Of a stretch of DNA of 54,793 nt, positions 30,647 through 37,880 are shown in pieces. A program made the position numbers and the translations under genes. Within the stretch, counting starts at the first letter, position 1, and every line of letters starts with the position of its first letter. The notes beneath the pieces are model-generated. The model was not told the DNA's origin. It saw only the letters and a program-made list of their open reading frames with translations, and did not search any database. The stretch covers positions 1 through 54,793 of IMG/VR virus record IMGVR_UViG_3300046373_000093, one strand, 5' to 3'. Source of the stretch: a virus.

Positions 30647-32320
30647 TTATCCGACGACCATGTCGTCGATCCAGTCGTTGCTTCCCGGGGCAGCCGGATT
30701 CGTCGACATCAACTCGACAGCGTTGAACATCGCCATCAAGGGGTCGATCTTGGCCGAGCCAGAAATCTGCTTGGTGATGATCACGCCGTTACCGCGCGGC
30801 TCGACCTTGGCGTTGCCGACACACCAAGCCATGAGCGGCTGGTTGCTGTGGACGAAGACGCCCTCGGCCAGCTTTCGCTCGGCCGTCTTGATGGGACTCG
30901 TCAGTTGCCAGCCCTGCTTGATGCCGATGATTCTGTCCTCTGGGATGCCGGCCTGCAGCATCGCGTCGAGCATGCCACCGATGCCGCTTGGGTCGAGCCC
31001 CACCTTGAAGAGCAGGCCGGCTTCGTAGACCTTGGCGACGCTCTCGGCAAATTGGTCGACGTCGTCACCAATCCGCTCGACCAGAGTCAGATGTCCGTCT
31101 CTGGCGAAATCCAGGAGCCGCGGTGCGATTTCCTTGCGGCGCTCCAGTACTGATGGGTGCGCCCAAGCATGACCCCAGCCAAGCCAGCGGCGCGTTTCCT
31201 TGCATCGTCCGATTGCGTACTGCCCGAGCAAGTCGTCCAGTCCGCCGCCGTCGCCACCCATCGTGACAACTTCGGATCGCTCGATGAGTTCGTCTAGCGT
31301 GAACGTGAGCTCGAAAACGCCCTGCTGCTCCCAGAAATCCGCGCCGGCCCAGCGATCTGATCGCAGGTTCAGGCCGATTTCGACGTTCAGGTGCTTGGCC
31401 AGGAATTCCTTGAACTCCTTCTCGCCCGCCTCCTTCGCCTGACTGTGCAGCTGCGTGATGCGCTCGATGTCCACCGAGGCGCCCCAGTTCGGGTTGGTCA
31501 CGTAGGCATTATTCAGGTCCTCGTGCGCTTTCTCGTCGAGCATGGCGCGTGGGAACTCGTAAATCACCGGCAGGAACTTGCGGTCAGCCACCCTGCCGTC
31601 GCGCACCTTGCGTGCGTAGTCGAGCTTCGCCTTGAAGACGCCGGCCGGCGGCTCCGCAGACTGCGTTGTGGCGTAGATCACGAAGCCCTCGGGCCGCGAG
31701 GTCAGGCCGCCAGTCGCCTCCAACAGCATGTTGGAAGCCTTCGCCTGCTTGCCGAATTCGTGGAGCTCGTCGACGAAGACGAAGGACGCCTTCTTACCGG
31801 ACACGGTATCGCTGTCGGCAGCCACCACTTTTAGCGTGGCGCCGGTTGAGAGGTGGGTAATCGTGCGGAAGTAGTCCTGGACCTTGAGGATTTTCTTCAA
31901 CCCCGGATCCGCTGCGATCATGTCGCGAATCGGCTTGTAGCTGTTGTCCGCGATTTCCTTGGTCGGGCTGAGAATCAGCAACTCCGCCGACGGCCGCCAG
32001 TTCAAGATGAGCGCCGTCAGCATGATGCCGGCGGCGACCGTGCTCTTCGCATTCTTCTTGCTGACCATCAGGAAGAATTCGTTGATGTGGCGGCGGCCGT
32101 CCGGATCCTCGGCACCGAATACTGCTTCCACGAATTCGCGCAGCCAGGGCAGGGATGCATCGCGCACCAACGGCTGGCCGGCGACGTCCACCAGGCACAG
32201 TCCGCCGCAGATGTCCCAGGCCTCGGCCGCCATCTCCGGGTAAAGCGGCGGCAGTGCAATCAGCGACTGACGCGCCACAATCCGGCGCTCCCAATCTGGA
32301 CACGCCGTGGTGTGGCTCAT
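30647..32320 (-). CDS. terL: Terminase large subunit
   Basis: A 557-residue packaging motor. The ATPase half has the Walker A-like loop VSKKNAKST (residues 86-94) and Walker B VFVDE (181-185); the C-terminal half is the nuclease domain, with Asp-rich GGDGGGLDD and a final DPLMAMFNAVELM segment. The ATG at 32320 has AAGGA 8 bases upstream; the GTG one codon earlier is less likely. Closest in style to HK97-like, cos-type terminases. Confidence 0.94.
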   Translation of the reverse strand: MSHTTACPDWERRIVARQSLIALPPLYPEMAAEAWDICGGLCLVDVAGQPLVRDASLPWLREFVEAVFGAEDPDGRRHINEFFLMVSKKNAKSTVAAGIMLTALILNWRPSAELLILSPTKEIADNSYKPIRDMIAADPGLKKILKVQDYFRTITHLSTGATLKVVAADSDTVSGKKASFVFVDELHEFGKQAKASNMLLEATGGLTSRPEGFVIYATTQSAEPPAGVFKAKLDYARKVRDGRVADRKFLPVIYEFPRAMLDEKAHEDLNNAYVTNPNWGASVDIERITQLHSQAKEAGEKEFKEFLAKHLNVEIGLNLRSDRWAGADFWEQQGVFELTFTLDELIERSEVVTMGGDGGGLDDLLGQYAIGRCKETRRWLGWGHAWAHPSVLERRKEIAPRLLDFARDGHLTLVERIGDDVDQFAESVAKVYEAGLLFKVGLDPSGIGGMLDAMLQAGIPEDRIIGIKQGWQLTSPIKTAERKLAEGVFVHSNQPLMAWCVGNAKVEPRGNGVIITKQISGSAKIDPLMAMFNAVELMSTNPAAPGSNDWIDDMVVG

Positions 32321-32330
32321 CACTCAATCC

Positions 32331-32789
32331 TTAATGCTTGGTCGCGCCGCGCGGGCCCTTCCTTGTCGCATACCTGCCGCTGCCGGCCGCCTCAGCCGCC
32401 TCTTCCTCGACCTCTTGCTTTTTCGAGGTCTCACCAAGTCGCTTGTGCGTAAAGGGCAGCATGGCTGTCGCCGCCTTGACCTGGGTGATGTTGGCATCGA
32501 TCTCGCCGCTCATTACCCTCCGAAGGAACGCGAGCGGATCGGTGATGCCGTTGACCGCCACAGGCGGAGCCTCTGCCTTGGCTGATGCCTTACTGACCTT
32601 TGGCGCTGGCGCAGCCGCCGCAGCACGCTTTTTTTCGAGGTACGCGACAACGTCCGGGTCTTTAACAAGTCGCGACCCGGCCGGGCCGGCACTTGCCTCG
32701 CTGTATCCCGCTCGAATTGCCGCTTCTCTATTCGAGAAACCGGCTAAAACGGCATCGGCGAACTTCTGCTTTTTGCCTGTTAAAGCCAT
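32331..32789 (-). CDS. terS: Terminase small subunit
   Basis: A 152-residue DNA-recognition subunit. Residues 1-60 contain the usual helix-turn-helix text (KKQKFADAVLAGFSNREAAIRAGYSEASA), followed by an Ala/Lys linker and an oligomerisation helix with DPLAFLRRVMSGEID. The start at 32789 is chosen for the GGAG upstream; the frame extends 5 codons further. It is the first of the packaging pair after the HNH gene. Confidence 0.88.
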   Translation of the reverse strand: MALTGKKQKFADAVLAGFSNREAAIRAGYSEASAGPAGSRLVKDPDVVAYLEKKRAAAAAPAPKVSKASAKAEAPPVAVNGITDPLAFLRRVMSGEIDANITQVKAATAMLPFTHKRLGETSKKQEVEEEAAEAAGSGRYATRKGPRGATKH

Positions 32790-32945
32790 TAACAAAATCT
32801 CCAAAAGGGGGAATTTTTTGCGCGTGAGAGAACATGCGGTGTCGGTCGGGAAAAGTTGCTAGACTTCAACTACCCCTACCCAATGCCTAAAGGAAATGTT
32901 GCTTCGATTCAACCATCCGGCGCCAACCGATGCCTGACGGCAACC
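32790..32945. other. Gap between HNH and terS, candidate cos region
   Basis: A 156-base non-coding stretch with a homopurine tract (AAAAGGGGGAATTTTTTG) and short imperfect repeats. In HK97-like phages with an HNH gene beside the terminase, the cos site lies near here. No definite dyad is visible, so the assignment rests on gene order. Confidence 0.35.
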
Positions 32946-33269
32946 CTATCCGCCGCGCGCCCGCTCTGCTGCCTCGCGGGCCGACTTCGCGTCGTGACAC
33001 GTGGTGCACAGGGTTTCTTTGTTGGAGTCGGCATCGCTGCCACCCTTCCAGAGCGGGATGATGTGGTCAACCGGGTAGCCGATGGTGACGCGGCCATCGC
33101 GCAAGCACTGCTGGCACAGGCCGTTGTCGCGTGCACGGATGCGCTGGCGGTCCTGCACACCAGCCCAGCCTCGCTTGCGCTGCACCGTGTCCGGGCGCAC
33201 TGGCGTAAGCGTGGCGAGCCGGTTGCCGGCCGCCTGCAGCCGTGGCTTGAGGGTTTGCAGCTTAGCCAT
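32946..33269 (-). CDS. HNH endonuclease associated with the terminase
   Basis: A 107-residue protein. It has a Cys-x2-Cys pair (CQQC), the VDHIIPLWKGG active-site strand, an Asn in D-S-N-K-E-T-L, and a second CTTC pair followed by H: the zinc-bound HNH fold. Small HNH proteins next to terS stimulate terminase cleavage at cos in HK97-type phages. It suggests cohesive-ended packaging. Confidence 0.88.
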   Translation of the reverse strand: MAKLQTLKPRLQAAGNRLATLTPVRPDTVQRKRGWAGVQDRQRIRARDNGLCQQCLRDGRVTIGYPVDHIIPLWKGGSDADSNKETLCTTCHDAKSAREAAERARGG

Positions 33270-33272
33270 CTG

Positions 33273-33638
33273 TCAGTCCAACTGCACGTTCATGTAGCGG
33301 TAGATCTCTTCTGTCGTGACGTCGCACGGCAGGCGCCGCCGGATCCGTGCCATGTACTCGCGGTGCGCACGCTCAGTGCGCTCTCGCATCCAGGTGTCGA
33401 AGTGGATCGGCTCAGCCTCGGTCTCGGCCGCTGGCAGCGCGTCAGCTGTGACGATGTGCGTCAGGCGCATGCTGCGGTCCAGAATCATCACCTTCACCGA
33501 GTCGGGCAGCGATGCCACGCACAGCCGGTGGATCCACTCCCGTTGATCGGCTGTCAGGAAGTTCGCTTCGATGTGCACGACGATCGTATCGCCAGCCTTC
33601 GGGCGCAGCACTTCGACGTGAGATTGAATCTCGCTCAT
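33273..33638 (-). CDS. Hypothetical phage protein, 121 aa
   Basis: The start at 33638 is chosen over a long upstream extension that only shadows the zinc-knuckle gene. The first 45 residues form a beta-alpha-beta unit (DTIVVHIEANFLTADQREW). The last 55 are a basic helical region with repeated Arg. Unknown family; it lies at the head of the packaging module. Confidence 0.65.
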   Translation of the reverse strand: MSEIQSHVEVLRPKAGDTIVVHIEANFLTADQREWIHRLCVASLPDSVKVMILDRSMRLTHIVTADALPAAETEAEPIHFDTWMRERTERAHREYMARIRRRLPCDVTTEEIYRYMNVQLD

Positions 33639-33640
33639 GA

Positions 33641-33841
33641 TCAATCCAGGAATTCGCCGTTCGGGTTGGTGCGGCGAGCAGCCGCGCCGCCTGCCGTCTT
33701 GAGACAGTAGGTCGCACTGTGCTTGCTGCTGCCGCAGTAGGAGCAGCGCAGGTTCACGCGTGCGGAGCTGCCGCCCCACGTGCGCGGACATAGCGAGCGC
33801 GGATGGTCCTTGCCGCAGTAGGTGCAGTATTGATAACTCAT
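33641..33841 (-). CDS. Tandem CCHC zinc-knuckle protein, 66 aa
   Basis: Two zinc knuckles: CTYCGKDHPRSLC (one residue short of consensus) and CSYCGSSKHSATYC, an exact C-x2-C-x4-H-x4-C. Such knuckles bind single-stranded nucleic acid. It overlaps the 49-residue membrane gene and precedes the HNH/terminase genes, so a role in packaging or RNA control is conceivable. The C-terminal tail is disordered. Confidence 0.7.
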   Translation of the reverse strand: MSYQYCTYCGKDHPRSLCPRTWGGSSARVNLRCSYCGSSKHSATYCLKTAGGAAARRTNPNGEFLD

Positions 33842-33987
33842 GATCGACGCATCAGATGCAAGCGCCGCACATCACGGCGACGCTGGTGTTGCGATAGCAC
33901 CCAGGCCAGGGCGAAAGTGGCGGGCAGCACCGCTAGGTGCAGCGCGAGCAGCGGCCAGAAGGTCGCGATGAATGCTTCGAACTTCAT
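33838..33987 (-). CDS. Small membrane protein, 49 aa
   Basis: An ATG frame with 4-base overlaps on both sides (with 33841 and 33984). Residues 5-31 are one long hydrophobic segment (AFIATFWPLLALHLAVL and onwards), followed by an Arg-rich cytoplasmic end. The overlaps argue for a real gene. It may be a lysis or exclusion accessory. Confidence 0.6.
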   Translation of the reverse strand: MKFEAFIATFWPLLALHLAVLPATFALAWVLSQHQRRRDVRRLHLMRRS

Positions 33988-34226
33988 GGCTCAACGCTCA
34001 GCGATACGGGCGGCATCGTGTGGCCGATTACCATCAGGGAGACGGCGGCGCCGGCATTCAGCGCAGCCAGTTCTTCAGTAGTCGGTCGCCAATACGAGAC
34101 AACGACCTGCATGCCCTCGCACTCGGTGCGCGTGATCGGCAACGCGCCGCAAGGCAGTTCCTTCTGATCCCAGCCTGCCGGCGCGCCGAGCACGCCGTTG
34201 TTGGATGGGTGCTGCATGCGGTTCAT
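33984..34226 (-). CDS. Conserved-looking phage protein, 80 aa
   Basis: The text GWDQKELPCGALPITRTECEG and VVVSYWRPTTEELAALNAGA is of a kind I remember from many prophages of Burkholderiales, with no known function. The C-terminal half ends in a beta strand set (VSLMVIGHTMPPV). Coupled by 4-base overlaps on both sides. Confidence 0.7.
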   Translation of the reverse strand: MNRMQHPSNNGVLGAPAGWDQKELPCGALPITRTECEGMQVVVSYWRPTTEELAALNAGAAVSLMVIGHTMPPVSLSVEP

Positions 34227-34546
34227 CGCCCACTCCAGACGTCATGCACTTCGCTCAGGTCGGGGTAGCTGTCTGCCATCTGCGGCACGGGCTTCGGGGC
34301 GGGCTTGCTGAACAGGCGACGCAACCGACCGTAGGCGTTGCCCGGCACGGTCGCCACCATCTCGGTGAACGACATGCCGCTACAGCCATAACCCAGTGCC
34401 CGGATGGCCTCTTGCACCGACTCGCTGTCAGCCAGGCGCTCGGCGATCTGGCGCAGGCGGGCTGGGTTATCGACCTTCAGTTCGCTGTAGCGCGGGCCCA
34501 GGACGGCGCGTAGGATCTCGGCGCGGTAGATGTCGGCGGTGCTCAT
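34223..34546 (-). CDS. Hypothetical phage protein, 107 aa
   Basis: An all-helical protein (RAEILRAVLGPRY, RLRQIAERLADSESVQEAIRALG) with a Pro/Lys linker near residue 82 and an acidic end. Coupled to both neighbours by ATGA. No family is recognised. Confidence 0.65.
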   Translation of the reverse strand: MSTADIYRAEILRAVLGPRYSELKVDNPARLRQIAERLADSESVQEAIRALGYGCSGMSFTEMVATVPGNAYGRLRRLFSKPAPKPVPQMADSYPDLSEVHDVWSGR

Positions 34547-34641
34547 GCTGCCCGCCGCATGCGGTCGATAACGCCGTCTTCCAACAGCACCTGCATCATG
34601 AAGCGCAGCCAGGTCAATTCCGATTCAACGCTCATGTGCAT
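34543..34641 (-). CDS. Microprotein, 32 aa
   Basis: ATG at 34641 lies 5 bases after GAGAGGT, and the stop overlaps the next gene as ATGA. It is a single amphipathic helix (SELTWLRFMMQVLLEDGVIDRM). The signals are good for so short a frame. Confidence 0.5.
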   Translation of the reverse strand: MHMSVESELTWLRFMMQVLLEDGVIDRMRRAA

Positions 34642-34666
34642 CGCGCACCTCTCAAATGATTGAAGA

Positions 34667-34873
34667 TCAGTCGACGGCAACGTTGCCGGCGCCAGGGTGC
34701 TCAAGCGTCCGCATCAGTTCGAACTGCAACTGACCAATGGCCCAGAGCATCCCAAGCGCAGCGACATCGCGGCACGAGCCACCGGCAGCATGGAAGCCCT
34801 CGACAGTGACCCAGCCCGCTTCAATGGTGACCTTGCCGAATTTGGTGAGAGCGGCTGGCTTTGCGTCGAGCAT
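34667..34873 (-). CDS. Hypothetical phage protein, 68 aa
   Basis: It has TGAGG upstream of the ATG and begins 7 bases after the preceding stop. The centre (VTVEGFHAAGGSCRDVAALGML) alternates strand and helix, and the end is acidic. No function can be assigned. Confidence 0.55.
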   Translation of the reverse strand: MLDAKPAALTKFGKVTIEAGWVTVEGFHAAGGSCRDVAALGMLWAIGQLQFELMRTLEHPGAGNVAVD

Positions 34874-34880
34874 GTGCGCC

Positions 34881-35075
34881 TCAGGCCGGCGAGAGCTTCG
34901 TGATACCGAACAGCGCAGCGTGCAGCCAGTCCAGCGGCTTCGCCCACAGTGGGCAGTGCAGCTCCATGGCGCCGCCGATACCTTCGGCCGTGATCTCGGC
35001 CTTGACTGGGCGGGCGCGCATCCACCACTTCGATAGCAGCGGATGGACGCCTTGGGCGGTGTGCATTTCTTGCAT
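34881..35075 (-). CDS. First gene of the late operon, hypothetical, 64 aa
   Basis: Start at 35075 with TTGAGG upstream. The sequence has an N-terminal polar part, then KWWMRARPVKAEITAEG and a Trp-containing C terminus (WAKPLDWLHAALFG). A terminator lies directly before it, so a late promoter or read-through must supply its transcript. Family unknown. Confidence 0.6.
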   Translation of the reverse strand: MQEMHTAQGVHPLLSKWWMRARPVKAEITAEGIGGAMELHCPLWAKPLDWLHAALFGITKLSPA

Positions 35076-35089
35076 GGCGAACCTCAAAT

Positions 35090-35125
35090 AAAAAAGCCGC
35101 CGGCGCAGGGGATGCGGCAGGCGGC
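35090..35125 (-). terminator. Terminator at the head of the late operon
   Basis: Minus-strand GCCGCC/GGCGGC stem with an 18-base GC-rich loop followed by six T. It would end transcripts arriving from the early operon unless they are antiterminated. Confidence 0.65.
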
Positions 35126-35500
35126 GAAGCTCCCGGATTTGCCGGAGAGCGGAGACAGGTTGTGGCGGCCGGTGCTGATCTCCGGCTTTGGGGAAGCAAT
35201 ATCAGGACGGGTAAAAGACTAAAGGCACCCTAATACCACAAGGTCATCAGCCTGACCATTCACCACACGACTGCTGACTGAGGCCGTTCCCAGCACTTTC
35301 GTAGCAGCCCGATTCAAACATCGGGACAATCAGCATCCGTGTGGTTTGTAGTGGGAGCGCCCAGGACTTAGACAAGGCAGACCCTGGGCCGCATATGTGC
35401 TCCCACCACACAAAGCCGCACTACCTCTCAAGTCCTATGCGGGTCCAGCGAAGCAGTCGCGGCTCTGTGTGGTCACCGGTTTGCCGGTGAGGCGGCAAAA
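35126..35500. ncRNA. Highly structured non-coding stretch, candidate regulatory RNA
   Basis: No credible frame exists here. GTGGGAGC (35351-35358) pairs with GCTCCCAC (35399-35406) around an inner GCCCAGG/CCTGGGC stem (35359-35365, 35383-35389), extended by GTGTGG/CCACAC. The same CCACACA-AGCCGC block (35406-35419) can instead pair with GCGGCT-TGTGTGG (35459-35472). The two folds exclude each other. A CACCGG/CCGGTG hairpin follows at 35474-35489. Position between early and late genes suggests an antitermination or switch element. Strand is not decided. Confidence 0.6.
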
Positions 35501-35620
35501 TCAGAGGCGCCCGAAGATGTTACGCTTGTAGAAGCGGCGGACGGCTTTCGCGACGTCAGTTTTGCCAGCGGCGGTACGCTTGGCCTGGATGCGATCAGCT
35601 TGCTTTTTGGTCGTTACCAT
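35501..35620 (-). CDS. Small basic protein, 39 aa
   Basis: Start at 35620 with CCGGAG upstream; a longer frame to 35710 crosses a terminator. The protein is Lys/Arg-rich (TTKKQADRIQAKRTAAG, VRRFYKRNIF) and would bind nucleic acid. It sits directly upstream of the structured region, between terminators. Confidence 0.55.
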   Translation of the reverse strand: MVTTKKQADRIQAKRTAAGKTDVAKAVRRFYKRNIFGRL

Positions 35621-35637
35621 GCGATCTCCGGAAATAG

Positions 35638-35666
35638 AAAAGCCCGCTGACCTTTCGGGGCGGGCT
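35638..35666 (-). terminator. Terminator upstream of the 39-aa gene
   Basis: Minus-strand AGCCCGC/GCGGGCT stem, twelve-base loop, then TTTT. Confidence 0.65.
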
Positions 35667-35708
35667 CGGTGTGCTCCATGGCTATCTGCCAAGTGAGCCG
35701 TAAAACGC

Positions 35709-35744
35709 AAAAGCCCGAACGTTTGAGGGTTCGGGCTTTTTTTT
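35709..35744. terminator. Bidirectional terminator at the end of the early leftward operon
   Basis: GCCCGAAC/GTTCGGGC with a seven-to-eight-base loop, eight T on the plus strand and four T on the minus strand. It lies 30 bases after the last early gene. Confidence 0.8.
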
Positions 35745-35774
35745 GGACGAGCGAAATCGCCCAGTGACTAAATT

Positions 35775-36203
35775 CTACTCGAAATAAATCTTCGTTGCAA
35801 CGTTATTTTTCAGCTTCAACTCAAGCCCGGCGCGCGCCGCCTCTAGTACGTCAACGTAGTTTGCATTTTGGAACCGCCAAGCTGTGGAGATTCCCTGGCT
35901 TCGATAGATAGCCCATCGATGCTGCATGGTTAGGCTATCAACCATAGCATTGACTGCTGCACCCATTTTCAGGTCAGCCGCACGCTGCTGCTCGTACACG
36001 TCAAGCTCATCAATTACCTCGCCGTTCAGCCTCATTCGACCGGCGCCGAGATCGCGATCATCGGTATTCATGTAGTCGACCCAGCACGCCATGAGGATGG
36101 CGTATGGGTCGGGCTTATCGAAAGCCGGCTGTGCGGCCTCCGCCTTGCGGACACGGCGTAGGGTCGGGGCAGTGGGCAATCCAGTCAGGGCAAAGGCGGG
36201 CAT
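35775..36203 (-). CDS. Candidate late-gene regulator (Q-like position), 142 aa
   Basis: Start at 36203 with CGGAGAC upstream. The C-terminal half (residues 70-142) has a helix set with VNAMVDSLTMQHRWAIYRSQG, then TAWRFQNANYVDVLEAARAGLE, resembling a sigma-region-4-like HTH. It is the last early gene, just before terminators, a structured RNA and the late operon, the position of Q antiterminators in lambdoid phages. Function is inferred from position and fold likeness. Confidence 0.5.
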   Translation of the reverse strand: MPAFALTGLPTAPTLRRVRKAEAAQPAFDKPDPYAILMACWVDYMNTDDRDLGAGRMRLNGEVIDELDVYEQQRAADLKMGAAVNAMVDSLTMQHRWAIYRSQGISTAWRFQNANYVDVLEAARAGLELKLKNNVATKIYFE

Positions 36204-36279
36204 GGCGGTCTCCGGTAAGTACGCGCGCAACTCTAGCATGCGCCTCGGAAATTATTGCCGTGCCCGAACTTTAATGAAA

Positions 36280-36293
36280 AGCAACATGTTGCT
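36280..36293. promoter_or_regulatory. Perfect 14-bp palindrome upstream of the late-regulator candidate
   Basis: AGCAACATGTTGCT is its own reverse complement. It lies in a 160-base gap, 77 bases before the ATG at 36203, and could be an operator. It does not resemble the CAC-N4-GTG operators of the switch. Confidence 0.4.
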
Positions 36294-36363
36294 CGGCGGC
36301 GACGTTTCGTTACCTCTTCTATATAGTGCCGCGCAGGTCGGTGCGCGGCTTGCCGCCTGCCAG

Positions 36364-36765
36364 TTAGACCGTGTGCGTACCCTCGACACCCCGGCGCATC
36401 CGCTCAATGGTGCGCTGCTGGAGCCAGTGCTGCGCCTCTTCGATGTGCGTTAGGGCGCAGGCGTTGGCCTTGCAGGCGTAGGGGCCTTTCTGGAAGCTGC
36501 GCAGGCGGTCTGCGACGATGGCGAGTAGCACCTCGTGCGTGACGCCATTGACGCCACTTTCCGGGATCGGCCCGTTCTGGAACAGGATCGCGAGCGGGCC
36601 GTCGTAGCCGGCATCGGGTGCGCCGCCGCTCGATGGGTTCGTGCTCGCGTCAAAGCCAGTGATTTCGTAACGGTGATTCGCGCCACCAGCACCCTGCTCG
36701 TCGGTTACCGCGATGGTGATCGTGTCGTTCGCGGGATTGATTTTGTGATCTTCTATATAACGCAT
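36364..36765 (-). CDS. Candidate Acb2/Tad1-type cyclic-nucleotide sponge (anti-Thoeris/CBASS)
   Basis: A 133-residue protein. Residues 1-60 are beta strands (DTITIAVTDEQ, HRYEITGFD). From about 62 comes a block with F-Q-N-G-P-I, G-V-N-G-V-T-H-E, DRLRSFQKG, then a long helical hairpin ending RTIERMRRGVEGT. This matches my memory of Tad1-like proteins with the Acb2/Tad1 hairpin domain, which bind signalling nucleotides and blind host defence. AAGGG precedes the ATG. The assignment is from memory of the motif and not confirmed. Confidence 0.55.
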   Translation of the reverse strand: MRYIEDHKINPANDTITIAVTDEQGAGGANHRYEITGFDASTNPSSGGAPDAGYDGPLAILFQNGPIPESGVNGVTHEVLLAIVADRLRSFQKGPYACKANACALTHIEEAQHWLQQRTIERMRRGVEGTHTV

Positions 36766-36814
36766 ATTGCCCTTTCAATGTGCCGCGCAACTCGGGGCGC
36801 GACTACCCGTCGGC

Positions 36815-37294
36815 TTACGCCGCTTTCCTCACCGACCCGGCCGCCATCGCAGTGATCGCCACACCCAGTGCCGGCCACGCGTGGGTCGAGATACCGTAGA
36901 GCGGTCCTGGCTTGCCCTTCGTGCCGACCTGGGGCGTGGCGCCGCCACCGGTGCGCGGGAACAGGTCGAGTAGCGCCTGGCGCACGTTCGCGTCCTTGGC
37001 CTTGTTGGTGCCGCACAGGTGCAGCTTCACGTCCTTACGGTAGACCAGCTCAACGTCCTCTGGGCTGCGCCAGGCCTGCTGGAAGCGGCCGATCCACACG
37101 CAGGTCTCGAACACCTCGCGCCCTACGGCCATGCCGTAGCTGGCGATCATCTCGATGGCGAGTCGGCCGTTGCCTGTGCCATGCACCACTTCCAGCATTT
37201 CATCATTCGGCAGCACACCGCAGGCCAGCACGCACACACCGTCATAGAAGCAGTAGCCCGTCTGGGTCGGGCCGGGGTCGAGGGCTAGGATCAT
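36815..37294 (-). CDS. RuvC-like Holliday junction resolvase / RNase H-fold nuclease
   Basis: A 159-residue protein. The first strand carries LALDPGPTQTG, the metal-binding Asp6 motif of RuvC-type nucleases; a second acidic residue appears in LAIEMIASYG (Glu48) and late Asp/His residues follow. Phage RuvC-like enzymes resolve replication or recombination junctions before packaging. The start is set by ATGA overlap at 37291-37294; the longer frame upstream is a shadow. Confidence 0.78.
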   Translation of the reverse strand: MILALDPGPTQTGYCFYDGVCVLACGVLPNDEMLEVVHGTGNGRLAIEMIASYGMAVGREVFETCVWIGRFQQAWRSPEDVELVYRKDVKLHLCGTNKAKDANVRQALLDLFPRTGGGATPQVGTKGKPGPLYGISTHAWPALGVAITAMAAGSVRKAA

Positions 37295-37638
37295 CGGCCC
37301 GCCTCCAGGTGCGCAATCACAGCCGCCACGATCCCGTGCCGAAGTGCCGTATCGAGATCCTCGCCTTCGGCCCGGTCCCGCACCACGTCGTGCTCTGCTG
37401 GACCTCCAGGCGTGACGCCGACCAGCGCGCGGTGTGGCCACAGCCTCAGCCGGCGGACGTGCTGGGCCTGTAGCGGGCCGCAATCGCGCCAGTCGCCAGC
37501 CCAGTCCGGGACCCTCGCCTGATCGCGCGACTTCTGCGATCCGCCCGGCGGCCGGCCGAGCCAGGCGCCGCCGACGTTGACGATCTCCGTCCAGCCGAGC
37601 AGCTCGGCCAGGCGACGGTTTGCGTCGAGTGCAGTCAT
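37291..37638 (-). CDS. Hypothetical phage protein, 115 aa
   Basis: An N-terminal helix (ALDANRRLAELLGW) precedes a region with WLGRPPGG and PDWAGDWRDCGPL, recalling small NinX/DUF2591-like phage proteins. The C-terminal part is DLDTALRHGIVAAVIAHLE. ATGA overlaps on both ends. Function unknown. Confidence 0.6.
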   Translation of the reverse strand: MTALDANRRLAELLGWTEIVNVGGAWLGRPPGGSQKSRDQARVPDWAGDWRDCGPLQAQHVRRLRLWPHRALVGVTPGGPAEHDVVRDRAEGEDLDTALRHGIVAAVIAHLEAGR

Positions 37639-37879
37639 GCTTCGGCTCCATCGAGGTTCAGCCGGACCCACGCCTTGCCATTGAACCGGAGCATGCCCTT
37701 CTTGCGCAGTGCCTGCAGGCGGCGGTCAATGACCCTGAAAACCGGCGTTGATGAGCCTTGGTGCGGCGCCGCCAGCGTGCGCAAGCTCTCGTTGTACTCG
37801 AGCTTCATTGCGGTATTTCCCCCCCCCTGATCAGACTCAGCAGCTCAGCGTCAAATGCGGTGTAGTCGGGTTTGCTCAT
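37635..37879 (-). CDS. Small winged-helix-like protein split by a G9 tract
   Basis: Two frames meet here. The first (37879-37805, SD AAGGA) runs MSKPDYTAFDAELLSLIR and stops 6 codons later; the second (37808-37635, 57 aa) has PVFRVIDRRLQALRKKG, a winged-helix end. A run of nine G on the minus strand (37827-37819) lies between. With ten G they would form one 81-residue protein reading IRGGGNTAMKLEYNESL across the join. Slippage, phase variation or an error in the homopolymer would all explain it. Together they are one gene, probably DNA binding. Confidence 0.6.
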
Positions 37880-37880
37880 G

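Noticed and set aside
36295-36360. Repeat of TATATAGAAGA near 36320 and at the start of the Tad1-like gene
   Set aside because: The second copy is coding sequence (Tyr-Ile-Glu-Asp); two copies are too few and too short to claim an element.
36815-37651. 278-codon reading of the RuvC-like gene from 37651
   Set aside because: The first 119 codons shadow the 37291-37638 gene and are Arg/Pro noise; the ATG at 37294 with ATGA overlap is the real start.
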